Shown here in pieces: positions 46,382-59,111 of a stretch of 64,000 nt of DNA (position 1 is the first letter of the stretch; every line of letters starts with the position of its first letter). Source of the stretch: Liquidambar formosana (taxonomy: Eukaryota > Streptophyta > Magnoliopsida > Saxifragales > Altingiaceae); NCBI GenBank assembly GCA_039720395.1, contig JBBPBK010000048.1:62001-126000 (forward strand), given 5' to 3'. The position numbers were made by a program, and so were the translations under genes. The notes beneath the pieces are model-generated. The model had not been told where the DNA came from and did no database searches. It saw only the letters and a program-made list of their open reading frames with translations.

Positions 46382-49300
46382 GGTGTGGGGTGGGGTGGTG
46401 TGGTGTTGGGGTTAATAATGCAGAGTGATATTTTAAAACCCCATAAACATTAATTCAAGGGCTGATAGTATCACTTGTTGGCCAAGAATACATTGAAGGG
46501 GGCTAAGATGCAATACAAAAAGCTGCTCCACCTTTTGTGCTGCAATGGATAATTATATAAACATTAGCACCATGTGAAGCTCAAGAGCGGGTTCATTTCC
46601 CATTTCTCAAATTCTAACCCCCAACTGCAGCAGCACATTTACTCTATCTGCCCCTTTGTTAAGACCCTCATACATGCACTGTCCCTTCATAGGATGACAG
46701 GGAGATACCAAATGCCCTACCAGTGTGTCCCTATGCATATGCCAATCTATTGTTTGGGAGAAGGGATTCATATGTCATGTTCAAGCTAGGATAAGATCTA
46801 GATCAGCTCCCTGCAGCATGTTCAGCAGCCTATAATATCAGCTATTTTTGGACCATTATCGATACACAGGACTATGTTTTTTTCTTTTCTTTTTTGATTG
46901 TTCTGCCAATTCTTGGTAAATTTTTGTAAACAACTAAATTAAAGAAATACTTTCCTCATGGCCGGCAATGGATGAGGAGACCATCATCGATAAAAATCAT
47001 TTCCTTATGCCTACAGCCAAACACATGCACCTTGGGATTTCTTGAACATGTTATTAATTAGGTCAAATTATAGTGTTTCGTGGTACGAACAGATAAACAA
47101 TGTTTAATTGAGAGTGGAAGTTGAGAAGATAGAGCCCACCCCACATGATAATAAAACGACAATGCAGTCATTATCGGCCACATGGGCCGCTCACGATCAT
47201 AATGTAGCACCCATAATTTTCCTTAACTTTTCCTTTTTGATTAATTAAGATTTCAAACACCATGGAATCTATGCTGTAGTGCTTGTGAATTCAATTATTA
47301 TTTATACTTGTAGGTCCACTTTGAAGGGGAATTTACAATTATTGATTGAATATTAAATGGAGTTTACAAGTTGGCTTTAGGGTAAGCAATTTTTTTTTAA
47401 TTTAAAAAAAGATGGTTGGGATGTGTTTGTCAGTTTGATGCTGATGAGTTTGAGGTTCTTTTAAAAGAACACAGCCTAATTAAAATGATTGCAGTGGAGT
47501 TGCTTACCCAGACAAAGCAATGCTTGCCCTTTTGCTATGCCCTTGCTGGAAAGTGCAATGTATAATCCTTTAAATTTTATGTGGTGCAATATAATGTTTA
47601 GGCCCATACTACACCAAATACCCTTCATTTCGCTGCATGTATAGAAACCAAAAGTCTTGAACGATTCTCGACGAAATTGTTGTACTCAAAAAAAAAAAAA
47701 AAAAAAAAAAAAGGGCCTAGGCTAATTTTCGTTTAGGGAAGCTTAAAAATGGAACAAATATCTTAAGATGGCAAGTTCAGGGAAGCTTCTATGAGTCTTT
47801 AGTTGTCCAATTAGTTGAAATGAATTCTCAAATGCATGTTTAACGGAAGTCTCAAGTGGTTCAAATTCTAATAATATTGCTAGTCAACCAACCAATAGGG
47901 CAAGCAAAAAGATTTAATTATAATACATTTATGCTTTTTATGTTTATGTTGTACTTTGAAATAATTTAAAAACAAAAAAATAAAAGAAGATTTCAAAGCC
48001 ATATTGTCATTTGATGGATATGACCCAAAAGTTATGGATTAGGTAATTCATTTCTCCTTTTACATTCAATCATGTCTATCCTCTTGTGTGCAAGCATGCT
48101 TGCCGATTAACCAGTCAAATTCAATAACTACTCTCAAACATTAGTCAAATGGCATGCAAATTGCTATATTTGGTGGAATAGAGTCTCGTTTTTCTCCAAC
48201 GTCAATGTAATGCCTTCAAATGAGTTGAAAACCAAAGTAGAATTTTTTGAAAAAAATAATTCACTATTTCACCTAAATCCTCTCTCATTCCATGTGGCGA
48301 GTTTCATAGTTGGTGAATTTAATGAATCTCCTAAAAAAAAAATTAAAAATAAAAATGAGATCCCATGCAAAACATATATTTAGCCATGAACATATGCATC
48401 AATTTGAGAAAAAAAAAAACACATGATCAACATCTTTATTCCTATGAAAGAAAGATTTCTTCTCACCATTTCCGGTTATTCCCTTTCCATATGAAAACAT
48501 TTTTTTTTATTTCAATTTATTTTTGTGTTAAATTTTATTCATAAACAGATAAACTGGTTGCTCGATCTATTTGATTTGGGGCATTTCAAGGCATAAATCC
48601 ATTTTGTGCACAAAGGCACTGCCCATAATTTTTAAAATGGAAAAGATAAAGGGGGAAAAAAAAAAGAAAGGCATTTCCATAAATTGTAATAAAGAACTTT
48701 CTTTTTGTCAAAAACAATAATAAAGAAAAATAACATCATATATTCAAATCTACTAATAAACCTCTATGTGTCCCACAATACCGAACCAAATTAATTTATG
48801 GTCAAGTACGACTAACTAATTTCTTGATTAATTACAAGACAGTCAAGATTCAAGAGCCTTACATCCTTAACCTACGTTAATGTGTCTCCCATTTTCTTAA
48901 CCCTTTCCTTACTTTTTAAAAGGTTTTTTTATAATATTATGACTTTTAAAGAATAAAGTATTTCACAATATCTAGTGAAGATTTTACTGAAATCTAACGA
49001 TGTGTTGTTGAAGCTCAATTGCTTCTTTTTTAATGAAAAGCATCAACATCCTGCATTTTCATCCTAATAATATTTCATGAAACCACTTTTTGCGAACCCA
49101 TACCATATTATATTGTTTGACCTGTTAATTGTAATTGTGATCCATATGTGCTTGTAGTTAATCAAAGGAAACACGCAGTACTGTTTTCTTGTGCATATAT
49201 TAATTATATTAAATCACCTTGTAGTTATATTCTTCTTTAATCAAAGCTATATTTAACTATGTAGAACCTATAATTAATTTGAAATAATTAAAATAAGAAA

Positions 49301-50820
49301 AAGAGAATATATTACTTTGTAGTAGCAAGATCCAAGCAAGTCCGCGATTTTTATTTCTATAATATTAAGGCAATCAAAATATATAAATGTCTAAATGTCT
49401 AAAGAACATAAGTGCTCATCATTGAATGATTTGTTGGTTATATTATACGAGGTTTAGGCATTTCTATCATCTCAATCTTTCATAATCGATCAACAGAGAA
49501 AAGACACACATCGAATATAAAAGAAAGTGGTTGTTTTTAAATTCATCAACACAACTACTGACCAATACCCCATAAAAACAGTCTTCATCTTATTATATTT
49601 TTCTGTTTGTTTAAAAGAAAAAAATATGAGTAGCATATTTTTTTGTTTGGTAAATGTGCTACATAGTTAACATTAAAAAGAAGGTAGTTAAGTTTTGAAA
49701 TCAGTGAATAAAAGAATCATCTCTAGTTGTGCTAATCACAAGAAGTCTTGTCCTATCGTGTGAAGCATATATATATATGCATGGGGACTAATGGCCTCAT
49801 ATATATAGTTGTGTATTATCATATTAAGAAAAGTGTCCGGCTTTCTTCCAGTCCCTGTGAATTCAAAGGTACAATGCGCTATAATGATTATCAATACCGG
49901 TTGTTTAAAAGATAAGCAGCGCTTGTGGGGACCTCGGACTTAAGCATATATATTTGATGAAGTTAATTACTTCTCTTATGTCCGAAGACGCGGTAGATCA
50001 TTGGTTGATGCTGATGTTATCATCGAGATTATCAAAAAGAAATTGTTAATTGTATATATTCAAATACGACAATTTAGCGCATGTACTTAGACTCCATGGG
50101 AGCACTTACTTGGAAGAATCACAATGAGCCAAGTGCTCTCAATTATTTGAGCTGGTCAATTGAGACGAAGATAACTATGAATTTTTTTTTTTCTAGTCGC
50201 ATTTCACACCTCGATGTTCACCATCGTAATCAGCATTAAATAAACGAATTACAGATAGAGATAACACATAAACTATGTATACAGGTTCAAATCGTAGAAT
50301 AGGGACTCATTATTATAAAATTAGCACGAAGTAACCCTCTTTCTTCTCTCTAACTTTCTAACATTACCATAAGTCTAGGCCAAAAACTTGGGTTGATCGA
50401 ACCCAACCAATCCAAGCTTAGAATAATGTTCTTGAAATATGGTTGGGCATTGGTTGAAAAATTCCAACACGTCTAATCTTAAAATGCATGGCTTTAGTTG
50501 AAGAGTCCAAAAACTGACCCAACTCGATTCTAATTCGATTTGTGCTTTCCAATTGCTATAACACTCATATAATTGGGATGAAAAATCCCGAGTCGAGTTG
50601 TGTGTTATTTGGTTAGTTAGTCTCGACCACGTTTATTTATTTATTTTATATATTAGGAGGATTCAGATACTTTGTAGTTGACTAGCTAATCCCCTTATAT
50701 ACATGCAATCCCCTTATCCCACATGCACAAGAGAATTACAGGATAAAGTCCATGTAAGATGGCTTTGGGGGGGAATGGTGAGAGTTGAACCCACACTGAA
50801 AAATTATACTTTGGTGAGTG
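45340..50820. other. large intergenic block, no gene recognised
   Basis: AT-rich DNA with poly(A) near 47690-47711, a (TTC)n-T21-G23 tract at 46303-46383, and short ORFs without similarity. A 33-bp patch at about 50600-50632 nearly matches the LTR remnant at 58.1 kb. Confidence 0.45.
46303..46383. repeat. (TTC)n followed by T21 and G23
   Basis: About ten TTC units are followed after a short gap by 21 T (46340-46360) and 23 G (46361-46383), then gtgtggggtggggtgg. The G-rich strand could form a G-quadruplex; run lengths may be unreliable in an assembly. Confidence 0.85.
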
Positions 50821-51486
50821 CAAGGGCAGAGGTACTTAGAGGGCTACCCTAGGCTATAGCCCAAATAGCCCTCCTCATTTTATTGTATTTTGTATTGATT
50901 AAGTTGAGTTTTACCTCTCTCACTAGCCCAAGCCTATATCCTACAGTCCAAATATTTGTAATAATATAATTAAAAAGAGAAAAAATAGGCTTGCATGTTT
51001 AGTTTATATATAATTGGGGGTCTCTATCAACATCCTAAAGCTTGTTTTTAATCCCTTATTTTTTAAAAAATTTCAAGGTTTTATGAAAAATACAAAAGGT
51101 TTTTTAATGAAAAATGGTCACGTTGTCTATTAGAGAACATAATTTTGAACAATTTTATAAAAAAGATTTTTCTAAAATCTTTCGTTTAAGTAGACTTTTT
51201 GGCCATTTATTGTATCTATATCATTAAATGGCCAAAAAGTCTACTTGAACAATAGATATTTGAAAAAAAAAAAATTGTACAAATTAAAGTTGTTCAAACT
51301 AATGTAATTTTAGTAATTAAAATAGTCATTTTTTCATGAAAACCTTTTGTATTTTTCATAAAATCTTAAGTTTAAAAAGTGGAGGATAAAAAGAAAGTCT
51401 TAGGATACCAATACTGGCCCCAATATATTTTATGTTTATTAGCATTTTACCTAACCAGGCAATTTCAAATCCTAGTTCTGCCCTTG
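50821..51486. mobile_element. non-autonomous hAT element hosting a second MITE
   Basis: The termini are perfect 10-bp inverted repeats, caagggcaga at the left and tctgcccttg at the right. The flanking 8-mers ggtgagtg and ggtgggtg match at 7 of 8, the hAT duplication length. The body outside 51016-51421 includes gggctaccctaggctatagccc. No ORF was found. Confidence 0.7.
51016..51421. mobile_element. fold-back MITE, copy 2, nested in the hAT element
   Basis: The ends gggggtctctatcaacatcct and, inverted, ggggccagtattggtatcct match. The arms share ttttatgaaaaatacaaaagg. The centre is a near-perfect hairpin, aagtagactttttggccatt with its inverted partner about 12 nt away (about 51187-51246). It is a relative of the element at 8395-8776. 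No ORF is present. Confidence 0.78.
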
Positions 51487-52022
51487 GGTGGGTGAGTGCT
51501 TCTGAAATTAGTACCAAAAACAAATAAAGTTGACAATCTTTTGTAGAAAGTTGACAGTGAAAGCCCCTTTTTCGGTTTTAACTTGAGCAGCATTCACCTA
51601 AGTGTCATTTTGCCTACCATTTTTATGTAATAATGATGATGAAAATATTATTTATGGGTGCACGTATAAAAGTTTATGGAAGTGAACTGAAACAATATGC
51701 AGCCCACAGAATCGATGCAAGAGTGGCTTATGGGAAGGTGTCCTCTTACATGTTTGCTCACCCCATGAGGCCATAATCACTAAAGTAACCTGCAGGCACC
51801 CGTGTAACAATCAAGCTCCCCAGCTAAACCCTCTCCCTCCCTCTCTCTCTCTAGGGTTGACGTGTGATGTGGACCTGAAGGGGATATGATAGAAGGGGGG
51901 GGTTGGTGGATCTTCCGACGACGGATCGACTCTAGTCAGCAAATCAAGTTGGTAGCTTTTGGTCTCTCTCTCTCTCTGCCTCTTTGTTTGTTCTGACGGC
52001 CATGCAGCTTATTACACTAGGC

Positions 52023-52026
<4 letters not shown>

Positions 52027-52061
<35 letters not shown>
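52027..52061. repeat. (GA)n microsatellite
   Basis: About 17 GA units, part of a cluster of GA/CT tracts within 900 bp. Confidence 0.9.
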
Positions 52062-52062
<1 letters not shown>

Positions 52063-52611
52063 GTCGGTGGCCTAAAATTCGGGTGCACTTGTAGGAATGG
52101 GAAGGACAAGGTGAATAAGCTTTATCTCCGCCCTAAGCAAAGGCAAATTGAAGGACCCTCTGACCAACCAGTTTACCTGCTTGGGACTATGGGTCATGAT
52201 TGTTATAAACAAAAAACCAGGATGCTCCAATTTGCCCCGTGAGATACACACTTCAATGAGGACCCTACAAGTCGGATCGTGTCACTTGACAACTGAAAGT
52301 TGATTGGCGGGTCGATGACACGGGCTGTGAAAAGAGAAAGTGAACGAGGAATGGGAAAAGTGCGGGCAGGTGGGAGAAAGAGAAACCCAATAAAAACCCC
52401 GGGTTTTAAGGGGCGAAATTGACCAATTCCCAATGAAAGTGACAACTGCCTCGTGGCCGACAGCTATACGCTGTCCTCCCTTCTGTGCTTTGACTTGGAG
52501 ACCGCACGTGATCCTCTCTCTCCGATGACTTTCTCTCTTTCGCTCCTGCAACTTGCACCCTCTTCCCATCACCACCATGTCATATATGATATATGTAAGC
52601 ACCACACGACC

Positions 52612-52683
52612 AGAGAGAGAGAGAGAGAGAGAGAGAGGGTGAGAGAGAGATTGACTTAGAGAGAGAGAGAGAGAGAGGGAGAG
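52612..52683. repeat. (GA)n compound microsatellite
   Basis: Three GA runs separated by gggt and ttgactta interruptions. Confidence 0.9.
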
Positions 52684-53476
52684 AGCCAGTTAGGTTAGGG
52701 AGGCATGACCAAAAACAGCTAGGCACCGCCGGCTAGAGTGGGACTTGGGAAGAGATGGATGAATGAATGAAGATGATGGGGTCGGATGGATCCGTCTTTC
52801 TCATTGTCACTTTCATATGACAGCAGAGTTCAAGAAGTACGGTGGGAGGGACCCATATGTAAAACTCTACGTACACGTATTGTGTCTTGTCATTGGCTCA
52901 CTGGTCAGACAATTTTTCCCACGCGCTTTAGGGGCGCACCATATGTCACTTTATGTTTGCAAAAAAAAAAAAGTTCGAGGAACCTCATTTCTATTGCTTG
53001 CATATCACTTCCTTGATCCATCGGATTACCCTAACCGTTGGATGTGTAGACAATTTTGTCCAAGTCAAACTCATTCAAGCTGATCCTTGTTACTCACCAA
53101 AAGAGCAAGAGAAAGTTCCAACTTCCAACTCTAATTTGTGGTGCCTCAAGTCTGTTGAGGCCTCCCTTTCCCACCCCAAAAAAGAAAAAAGAAAAAGAAG
53201 TCTGTTAAGGCCTAGATGAAGTAACTATCTCATTTGCAAAAGTTGCAATATATACACAGCTAGCCTAGAGAGTTGGACACTCTTGGATTAAAATTCCAAA
53301 ATTAAAGGAAATATAGTAAGCAGTTTTTAATTTCAATACTTAGTTTTAATAGTACTTGATATCTACGTTGCAAGAGTTTATTAACAAAAATACTCTCCAA
53401 CCTATTTAATATTGTCACGAGTAATTCATCATCACATTTGGTATTATGTATAGAATTATCTTAATAAAATAAATAA

Positions 53477-53757
53477 TACTTCCTCTGTCTCATAAAAATA
53501 AGTTATCTTTGACAAAACACATAGACTAAGAAAAGTTATCATTGCATTTGATTTGTCATCCAATAAACATTTTATTCCAAAAGTACTGTTTTAGGGGATT
53601 TAGTTTTTTATTGAAAGTAATTCTTGGAATGACAAAGAGCAATAAAAGAAAGTTGAAAAATTTTATAATTTGATTATTCAAAGTGGATAAACATTTTGGG
53701 ACAAAAAAAAAAAAAAAAAAAACAAAAATAGTCCATCTTTATAAGACAGAGAAAGTA
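53477..53757. mobile_element. Stowaway MITE
   Basis: The left end reads TACTTCCTCTGTCTCATAAA, and the reverse complement of the right end reads tactttctctgtcttataaa, with TA at both ends, as in Tc1/mariner-type MITEs. An A20 run lies near the right end. There is no coding capacity. Confidence 0.82.
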
Positions 53758-56700
53758 ATAAATAAATAAATAAAATCAATGCAGCTAATAACAACGAAGC
53801 CAAGTTTTGGGAGTCATTAGTATAAAGATATTGCTTAATGTACAACCGGTGAAAAAAATACATTTTTGTTATTTATTTATTTATTTAATTTTTGGTCCGA
53901 GTTGCAAAATATTTTCCACACCCAAATAACACGAGAGACGACTCAGGTTCATATCCTTTCAAATTCAAGATTGGGTCATCGATCTCTCCATCGTAGGACT
54001 TGCTTGGAAAGTCACTGAAGTTATTAAACTTGATTGTAGGAGCTATAGGTCCCACCAGAAAGGCACCCTTGGCCACCTTGTGAGTGATTAAACAGGGACG
54101 TGCGCAACAAGTAGCAGCTTGGTCCGATCTTTTCCAAGATGCATGTGCGTGTATTTGTCCTTTGGAAAACAGAGGTAGATTTTGTGTAGGGAGTAGGGAC
54201 AGGGGTATACAACCCACTCTCTGCGTTTGAGGTTACCTGGATGCAGGGGGTTGGATTTGACGTTTATGATTCGTGCTTCATAATCTTCTTTAAGCTCCTC
54301 CAATAGGGACAACCGATGGAAACTATGACAGTGTCATCTCTCCCCCTCACTCTCCACTGACCAGAGCGTACTCTAAACGCGTCTTTGGAGTCAAAGGAAA
54401 GTGCTGCTGCTAGGAGACCCTATCCAATGGCTGGGTGGGTGTGTGCGTCTTGTATACGAAGAATGCATGGAAAACTCTATGTTTTTGGGTACGATAATGA
54501 ATTCCCTCAGTTATCTACGATTTCAGAATCAATATTTAATATTGTTAACTAAAGTAAAATAGAAAGATAAACCCCGAATATATACACCAATCCCCACAAC
54601 ACACATCAGTAAGTGATTTAATGGCTCTGCTTGATTTCCTATTAGACCTTTGTTGGGATGTTTTCCTTTGATTATGATTGTACCGATGGAATAAATAGGT
54701 CTAGCTATTTGTACAAAAGTAAGGCAAAGTAAAGGCCTGGACCTCTCTAGGGTTCCCTTCTATTCGAACAATGCTAAATGATCCAAATTAGTGATCCAGA
54801 CGAATAATCCAAACACTAATATATATAGAAAATTTGACCCAACAATCTCTTAATATTTGGATCATTCATTTAGGTCATTGTTTTGGGTCATTAATTATTT
54901 TTGTCAGAAAAGTTTTGAAGTTATCAGTTTCATTCATTTTGTTTCTTATTAATGTTCCAATATAAAAATTATAATTAAGTGAAAAAATCCTCTAAATATA
55001 CGGAGTAGGAAAATAAATGCCATAGCGCACCACCCTAACCATTTTGACTTATGGAAAGACGCAATTGAACCAACGATTTTTATTTTTATTTTTCTTGTCC
55101 TCAAATTATGTTTCTTTTTATTTTGATTACATTAGCGGGACATAAACCCTAAACTATATATCCACACCCCTTCCCACCCAAGTACCATTTGGTCACAAGA
55201 TGGTGCCAGTCAAATTAATATTGCAATCCACTTATCAGTCCAAGCAAAATCATGAAAATTAATTGCTTATCATATCCAATAACAACAACTATATTTACCT
55301 GTATTATTTATATGTAATAAAAATAAAAATAAAATATTATTATTATTATTATTATTATTGTTACTGCCACTGCTCTGCTTGTACTACTCTGGCCTATTGC
55401 CATTACCATACTCCTATGATTTCCAAATTTATTGGACAACTCAAGTTTTCTAAAGTCTTTCTTTAGTTTATAGAAAAATAAAACCGTCGAAGTATGCCCT
55501 ACTAAATTTCCACCCCTCCAAACTGGCCACATTTTGGTTGCTTTGAGTCATGATTACATTGTACGAAAATAAAAAATTAGTATTTTTAATCACCTTCAAC
55601 AAAAGTGAGCGTATATTTATTTATTTATTATTTATTTTAGTCCCACTTATTTTATTTTATTTTTTTACATTTTGCTAATTGTTTATGAGTTAGGTAAGTC
55701 ATGGTCAAGTACAATTTAGCACCTCACGTAAGAAAATAAATCCTCTTCTGTTTGGAGTTTGGACTAGCTAGGGATCTTTTATGCTGTCTGTATGTGTGCG
55801 CGCTTCTGGACCTTGCTCTACTTCAACTTCAAACGTTTACATTGCATGTGTTAGTGAAGGAAGAAAACAGAGAATAAAATAATAAATTCAAGAAATGAAA
55901 AATAAATATTGCATGTGTATACATATAGGATTTTATATATATCCAAATAGTTGTATCATGTAGGAGCGTAATTTGGTTCGGTATAAATTGAAAACCAAAA
56001 TGAAACCATTCTCCCTTGGTTGGATTCGTCCAGTATGGTTCTTATTCACCTCAGTTTGGTCTTGAGTCAAAAAATTAAGAGGTGTCTTCTATTCAGTTTG
56101 AATCTTAGTTGAAAAATCAAGTAAATGGGACAATATGCACCTGATCTTTTAATATATATATATATATATTCCTGATCAGATCAGTACGTGTTGATATATA
56201 TAAATTATATATATCGGTACTATGCATTAGGGGTTGTACATGTGCATTGGCCTAATGAATTCCATGACCCACTAATATACGAGGTACTACCCTCAGTACG
56301 AGTGTTATATTATTTATAATTGTTTCAATTTTAATCTTCATTCCATTTCCAATGTAGTATGATATGCATATGTATATTGTATATGAACGTATAGTTATAT
56401 TATTTTTTTTATTTTATTGCAATAGGAAAAACAAATTAGCCAGCTCTTTCTTTGGACGGTGGCCCCTAGGCCTCCTGGCTATTTAAGCTTATTATTATTT
56501 TGAGTAACCAAGTCCTAGATGGCTAGCTAGCCAAATTAGTGAGCCCTACTTTACAAACTGGATTCAACCCTTGGGGACTATACATAAAACGTGAAACTCG
56601 TTCGAGTCTTTCTTTTTGACCTTGACGTTTCTTCCGATCTTATAGATGGCCAAAGCATAAGCATTCAACGAACCCCTACCGTATTAGCACCAACTAAATC

Positions 56701-57364
56701 CGTCACGTGACATACAAGCCAGTGTGAAAACTCTCTTTTCTTAAATCATTTCAGGCCTTTGACCAACTTGAATGATGTGGGACATTCGTGCACTGCAGAC
56801 TAGAAAAATGTGTGTTGAGATAGGGGACAATGGTGTTCTCCTTTCAGTCAAAATTTTGAGGCAGAAAGAGTGGCCAGAGGTTTTGAAAATGAGAAGGCTA
56901 GCTAGCATCTATGCAAACAAAAAACCACGCTCAACAGAAGAAATCATGGGCGCTTTAATTTACATATACCTAAAGGTGGGATAATACCATCCGAGGAAGG
57001 GGCTATCCGATCTGGTGGTTTAATTAAAATTTAATTCATCTCATTTTATTTGATCTTATTGAATCTGAATCGGTTTTATAATGTTAAATTGCTAATGATG
57101 TTTTCACAGATTTGAGATTTGTAAAACTAGTTTTCCTATAATTCGAGTTCCACAACTACAAATGTTGCATGGATGAACTGGCAAGTGTATGTGCCCTACT
57201 GATATGTAAGTCGTGTTGGTTTAGATTTAATTTTAGGTAACATGCTCTATGTATGGCTCAAACATACCCCCTATTCATCAGTGCAAATTAATTAACTTCA
57301 TTGAATTGTCTCATCTTGGATCTTGCTAGGTTCTGCTTGACATGATGAAAATGCGGTGATTGAG

Positions 57365-57405
<41 letters not shown>

Positions 57406-57678
57406 CCTCTTGGTTCTAGCAATAAATTAGTACAGAAATATTCTACATGACGCACTCAGGTCTGCAGCCAATGCCCTACACTCGACAACAGCGCATTGTC
57501 CATATAGGGAACTTCGATAATCAGATTAGTAAAGAACTGATAAGACCACATTGTGTGTTTGGTCTTAGAGTTTATGAAGGGTTGGATCATTGAGACGTCA
57601 AGTGAAGTAGTTATTTTTCACGTTTTGATGACTTCACAAGCCCTTTCAACAAAATTCGCACGCAAATTAAGGCCTACG
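53758..57678. other. intergenic, no gene recognised
   Basis: Contains (ATT)n at about 55336-55360, (TA)n stretches near 56154 and a T38 run at about 57368-57405. A minus-strand frame from 54312 (MSLLEELKEDYEARIINV) reads 74 codons and may be a short real or decayed exon; its family is unknown. A small inverted repeat lies around 54779-54874. Confidence 0.4.
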
Positions 57679-57758
57679 CATAATCTAGTTTAACCCGACA
57701 TAATCTAGTTAAACCTGAAAATTCTAGATAAACTTGGCTTAATCTAGTTAAACCCTGG
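57679..57758. repeat. four-unit tandem repeat of about 20 bp
   Basis: The units cataatctagtttaacccga, cataatctagttaaacctga, a diverged ctagataaacttgg unit and cttaatctagttaaaccctg are head to tail. They lie just upstream of, or within, the LTR remnant. Confidence 0.75.
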
Positions 57759-58182
57759 TAAGGTCGCACAGCAACCAATTTTGCTTATTCTGGATTATGT
57801 TTATTTAGGTTTTTATTTTTTATTTTTATAAGACTTTTAAGTATTTCCTTGTTATTATTGCTTTAAGTTTATTAGTACCCTAGTTAGTTTAACTTGTTCA
57901 AGAAGGATTATGATTTCCTATTTTATAACTTTAGTTCTCTATATAAAAGATTATAGCATTGTGGAAAAAGAGAGCCGATTTTTTTAATTAATAATATTTA
58001 AAGAAAGTTTCTCTTTTTCCTATTTTGTGTTCTAATTATGTGAGCATTAATTGATTGTAGTTGCCTACTCTTTTGGTACTGTTCTTGTGACAATCAACAA
58101 ATTGGTGGAATGTTGTGTGTTATTTGGTGAGCTAGTCTCGACCGGATATTTTCCACTGCATCAATTGGCCAGCATTAGAGCC
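57759..58182 (+). mobile_element. LTR 3' part and primer-binding-site remnant (Ty3/gypsy-like)
   Basis: Has tttagttctctatataaaaga, like the TATA region of the solo LTR at 32877, and ends cactgcatca at 58163. It is followed by attgg-ccagc-attagagcc, which resembles the initiator-tRNA-Met primer site (tggtatcagagcc) with a short insertion. A gag-like start (RRGRVGGHESNLGD-type frame) follows near 58205. The 5' end of the LTR was not found. Confidence 0.5.
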
Positions 58183-58817
58183 TAATTCATTCTTGAGCCA
58201 TTACGAGGAGGACGTGTCGGAGGCCATGAATCCAATCTAGGAGATGTGTATAATCGCAAGGATATGTCCCGAATGTAACAACAAATAGACAAGTCAGTGA
58301 GCCCAATTTGATGGGGCCTGGTATTGGGTCAGCAACGTGATCATTGACCTTTGTCTCTGCATTCTGTGAAGGAGGAGAGTATTGAGGATGGTAAATTTTT
58401 TAGAGAAATTTTCTTTTGATAAAGCTAAGGTTGAAAAATTAGTGGATTTTAATTCTCTGCCTATTATTTATGAGTATCTTGATGATGAATGTGAGCCAAT
58501 AATAACAAAAGTGATAAATTATCAAGGTCAGACCATTCCCTACAATTCCTTGGAACAAAATTATTCAGAGAGTTATTTTGACTCAGGTAATTTTCTTTGA
58601 GTTGAAGTTTCAAGGGTTGAAGAATTTGAACATTATGATTTATTAGAATTGAAAATCTTTGTTTGGTTGTTAGTCCTCTATTGTTTAAAATTTTGAATCA
58701 GAAGAAGGGAATGAATTTTTTTTTTCTTTTTTTTTTTTGGGCTAGTAAAATTTCTAGAAAATAAATTTATGAGGAAATTAAAACAAACAAGGCCCTCAAA
58801 GTATTTAATCATATGGA
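58183..58817 (+). other. decayed internal retroelement sequence with a 72-codon ORF
   Basis: An open frame at 58382-58600 (MRMVNFLEKFSFDKAKVEKL at its start, an acidic YEYLDDECEP block in the middle) is not recognised. Its position between an LTR end and an integrase remnant suggests it is part of the same decayed element. A T-rich run lies at about 58717-58737. Confidence 0.35.
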
Positions 58818-58931
58818 ATGGTCGACATCAATACTTTTGTGAAGATGACACATATAGTTCAAGGCCAAACTCTTTCCAAAATGGAGAGAATGGGAAGAAT
58901 AATACAGGGCATGGATCGATCACTTTTGTGT

Positions 58932-59063
58932 AACCGAACCCTTTATGTCTGGTTAGGGGATCCTTGTGGATCGAGCATTAGATCTGCAATATCAATAACT
59001 ATAAACATGGTGGTAGTCTCATTTGGGACTGAGACCCATGGTTCCTTTATTTGCCCTAATCGT
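58932..59063 (+). pseudogene. amidase (amidase-signature family) gene fragment
   Basis: Within a 97-codon frame (58818-59111), about 44 residues match plant amidase-signature enzymes. WLGDPCGSS corresponds to the ADPCGSS block, then RSAISITINMVVVSFGTET with HGSFICPN. The nucleophile Ser in the T-x-GS motif is kept, but the preceding GSSSGSA loop is changed to GSSIRSA and the normal TDGS reads THGS. The N-terminal catalytic Lys region and everything after ICPN are missing. The fragment is far too short to act. Plant relatives hydrolyse amides; no function is inferred here. Confidence 0.82.
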
Positions 59064-59111
59064 AACTTTATTAATTTGCCAGACAGTATCAGATGCAGTG
59101 TATGTTACTAG

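Larger units (their letters stand above)
51487..53476. other. GA/CT-rich region, possible promoter or non-coding transcript
   Basis: Holds (CT)n at about 51836-51853 and 51963-51977, (GA)n at 52027-52061, and two more GA clusters at 52612-52683. Such tracts are common in plant promoters and 5' leaders as binding sites of BPC/GAGA-binding proteins. The ORFs here overlap each other in several frames and look like shadows of simple sequence. No coding exon was recognised. Confidence 0.45.

Noticed and set aside
54088..54312. Minus-strand 74-codon frame beginning MSLLEELKEDYEARIINV.
   Set aside because: Ordinary composition, but no family recognised and the downstream frame becomes uninformative; noted only in the intergenic entry.
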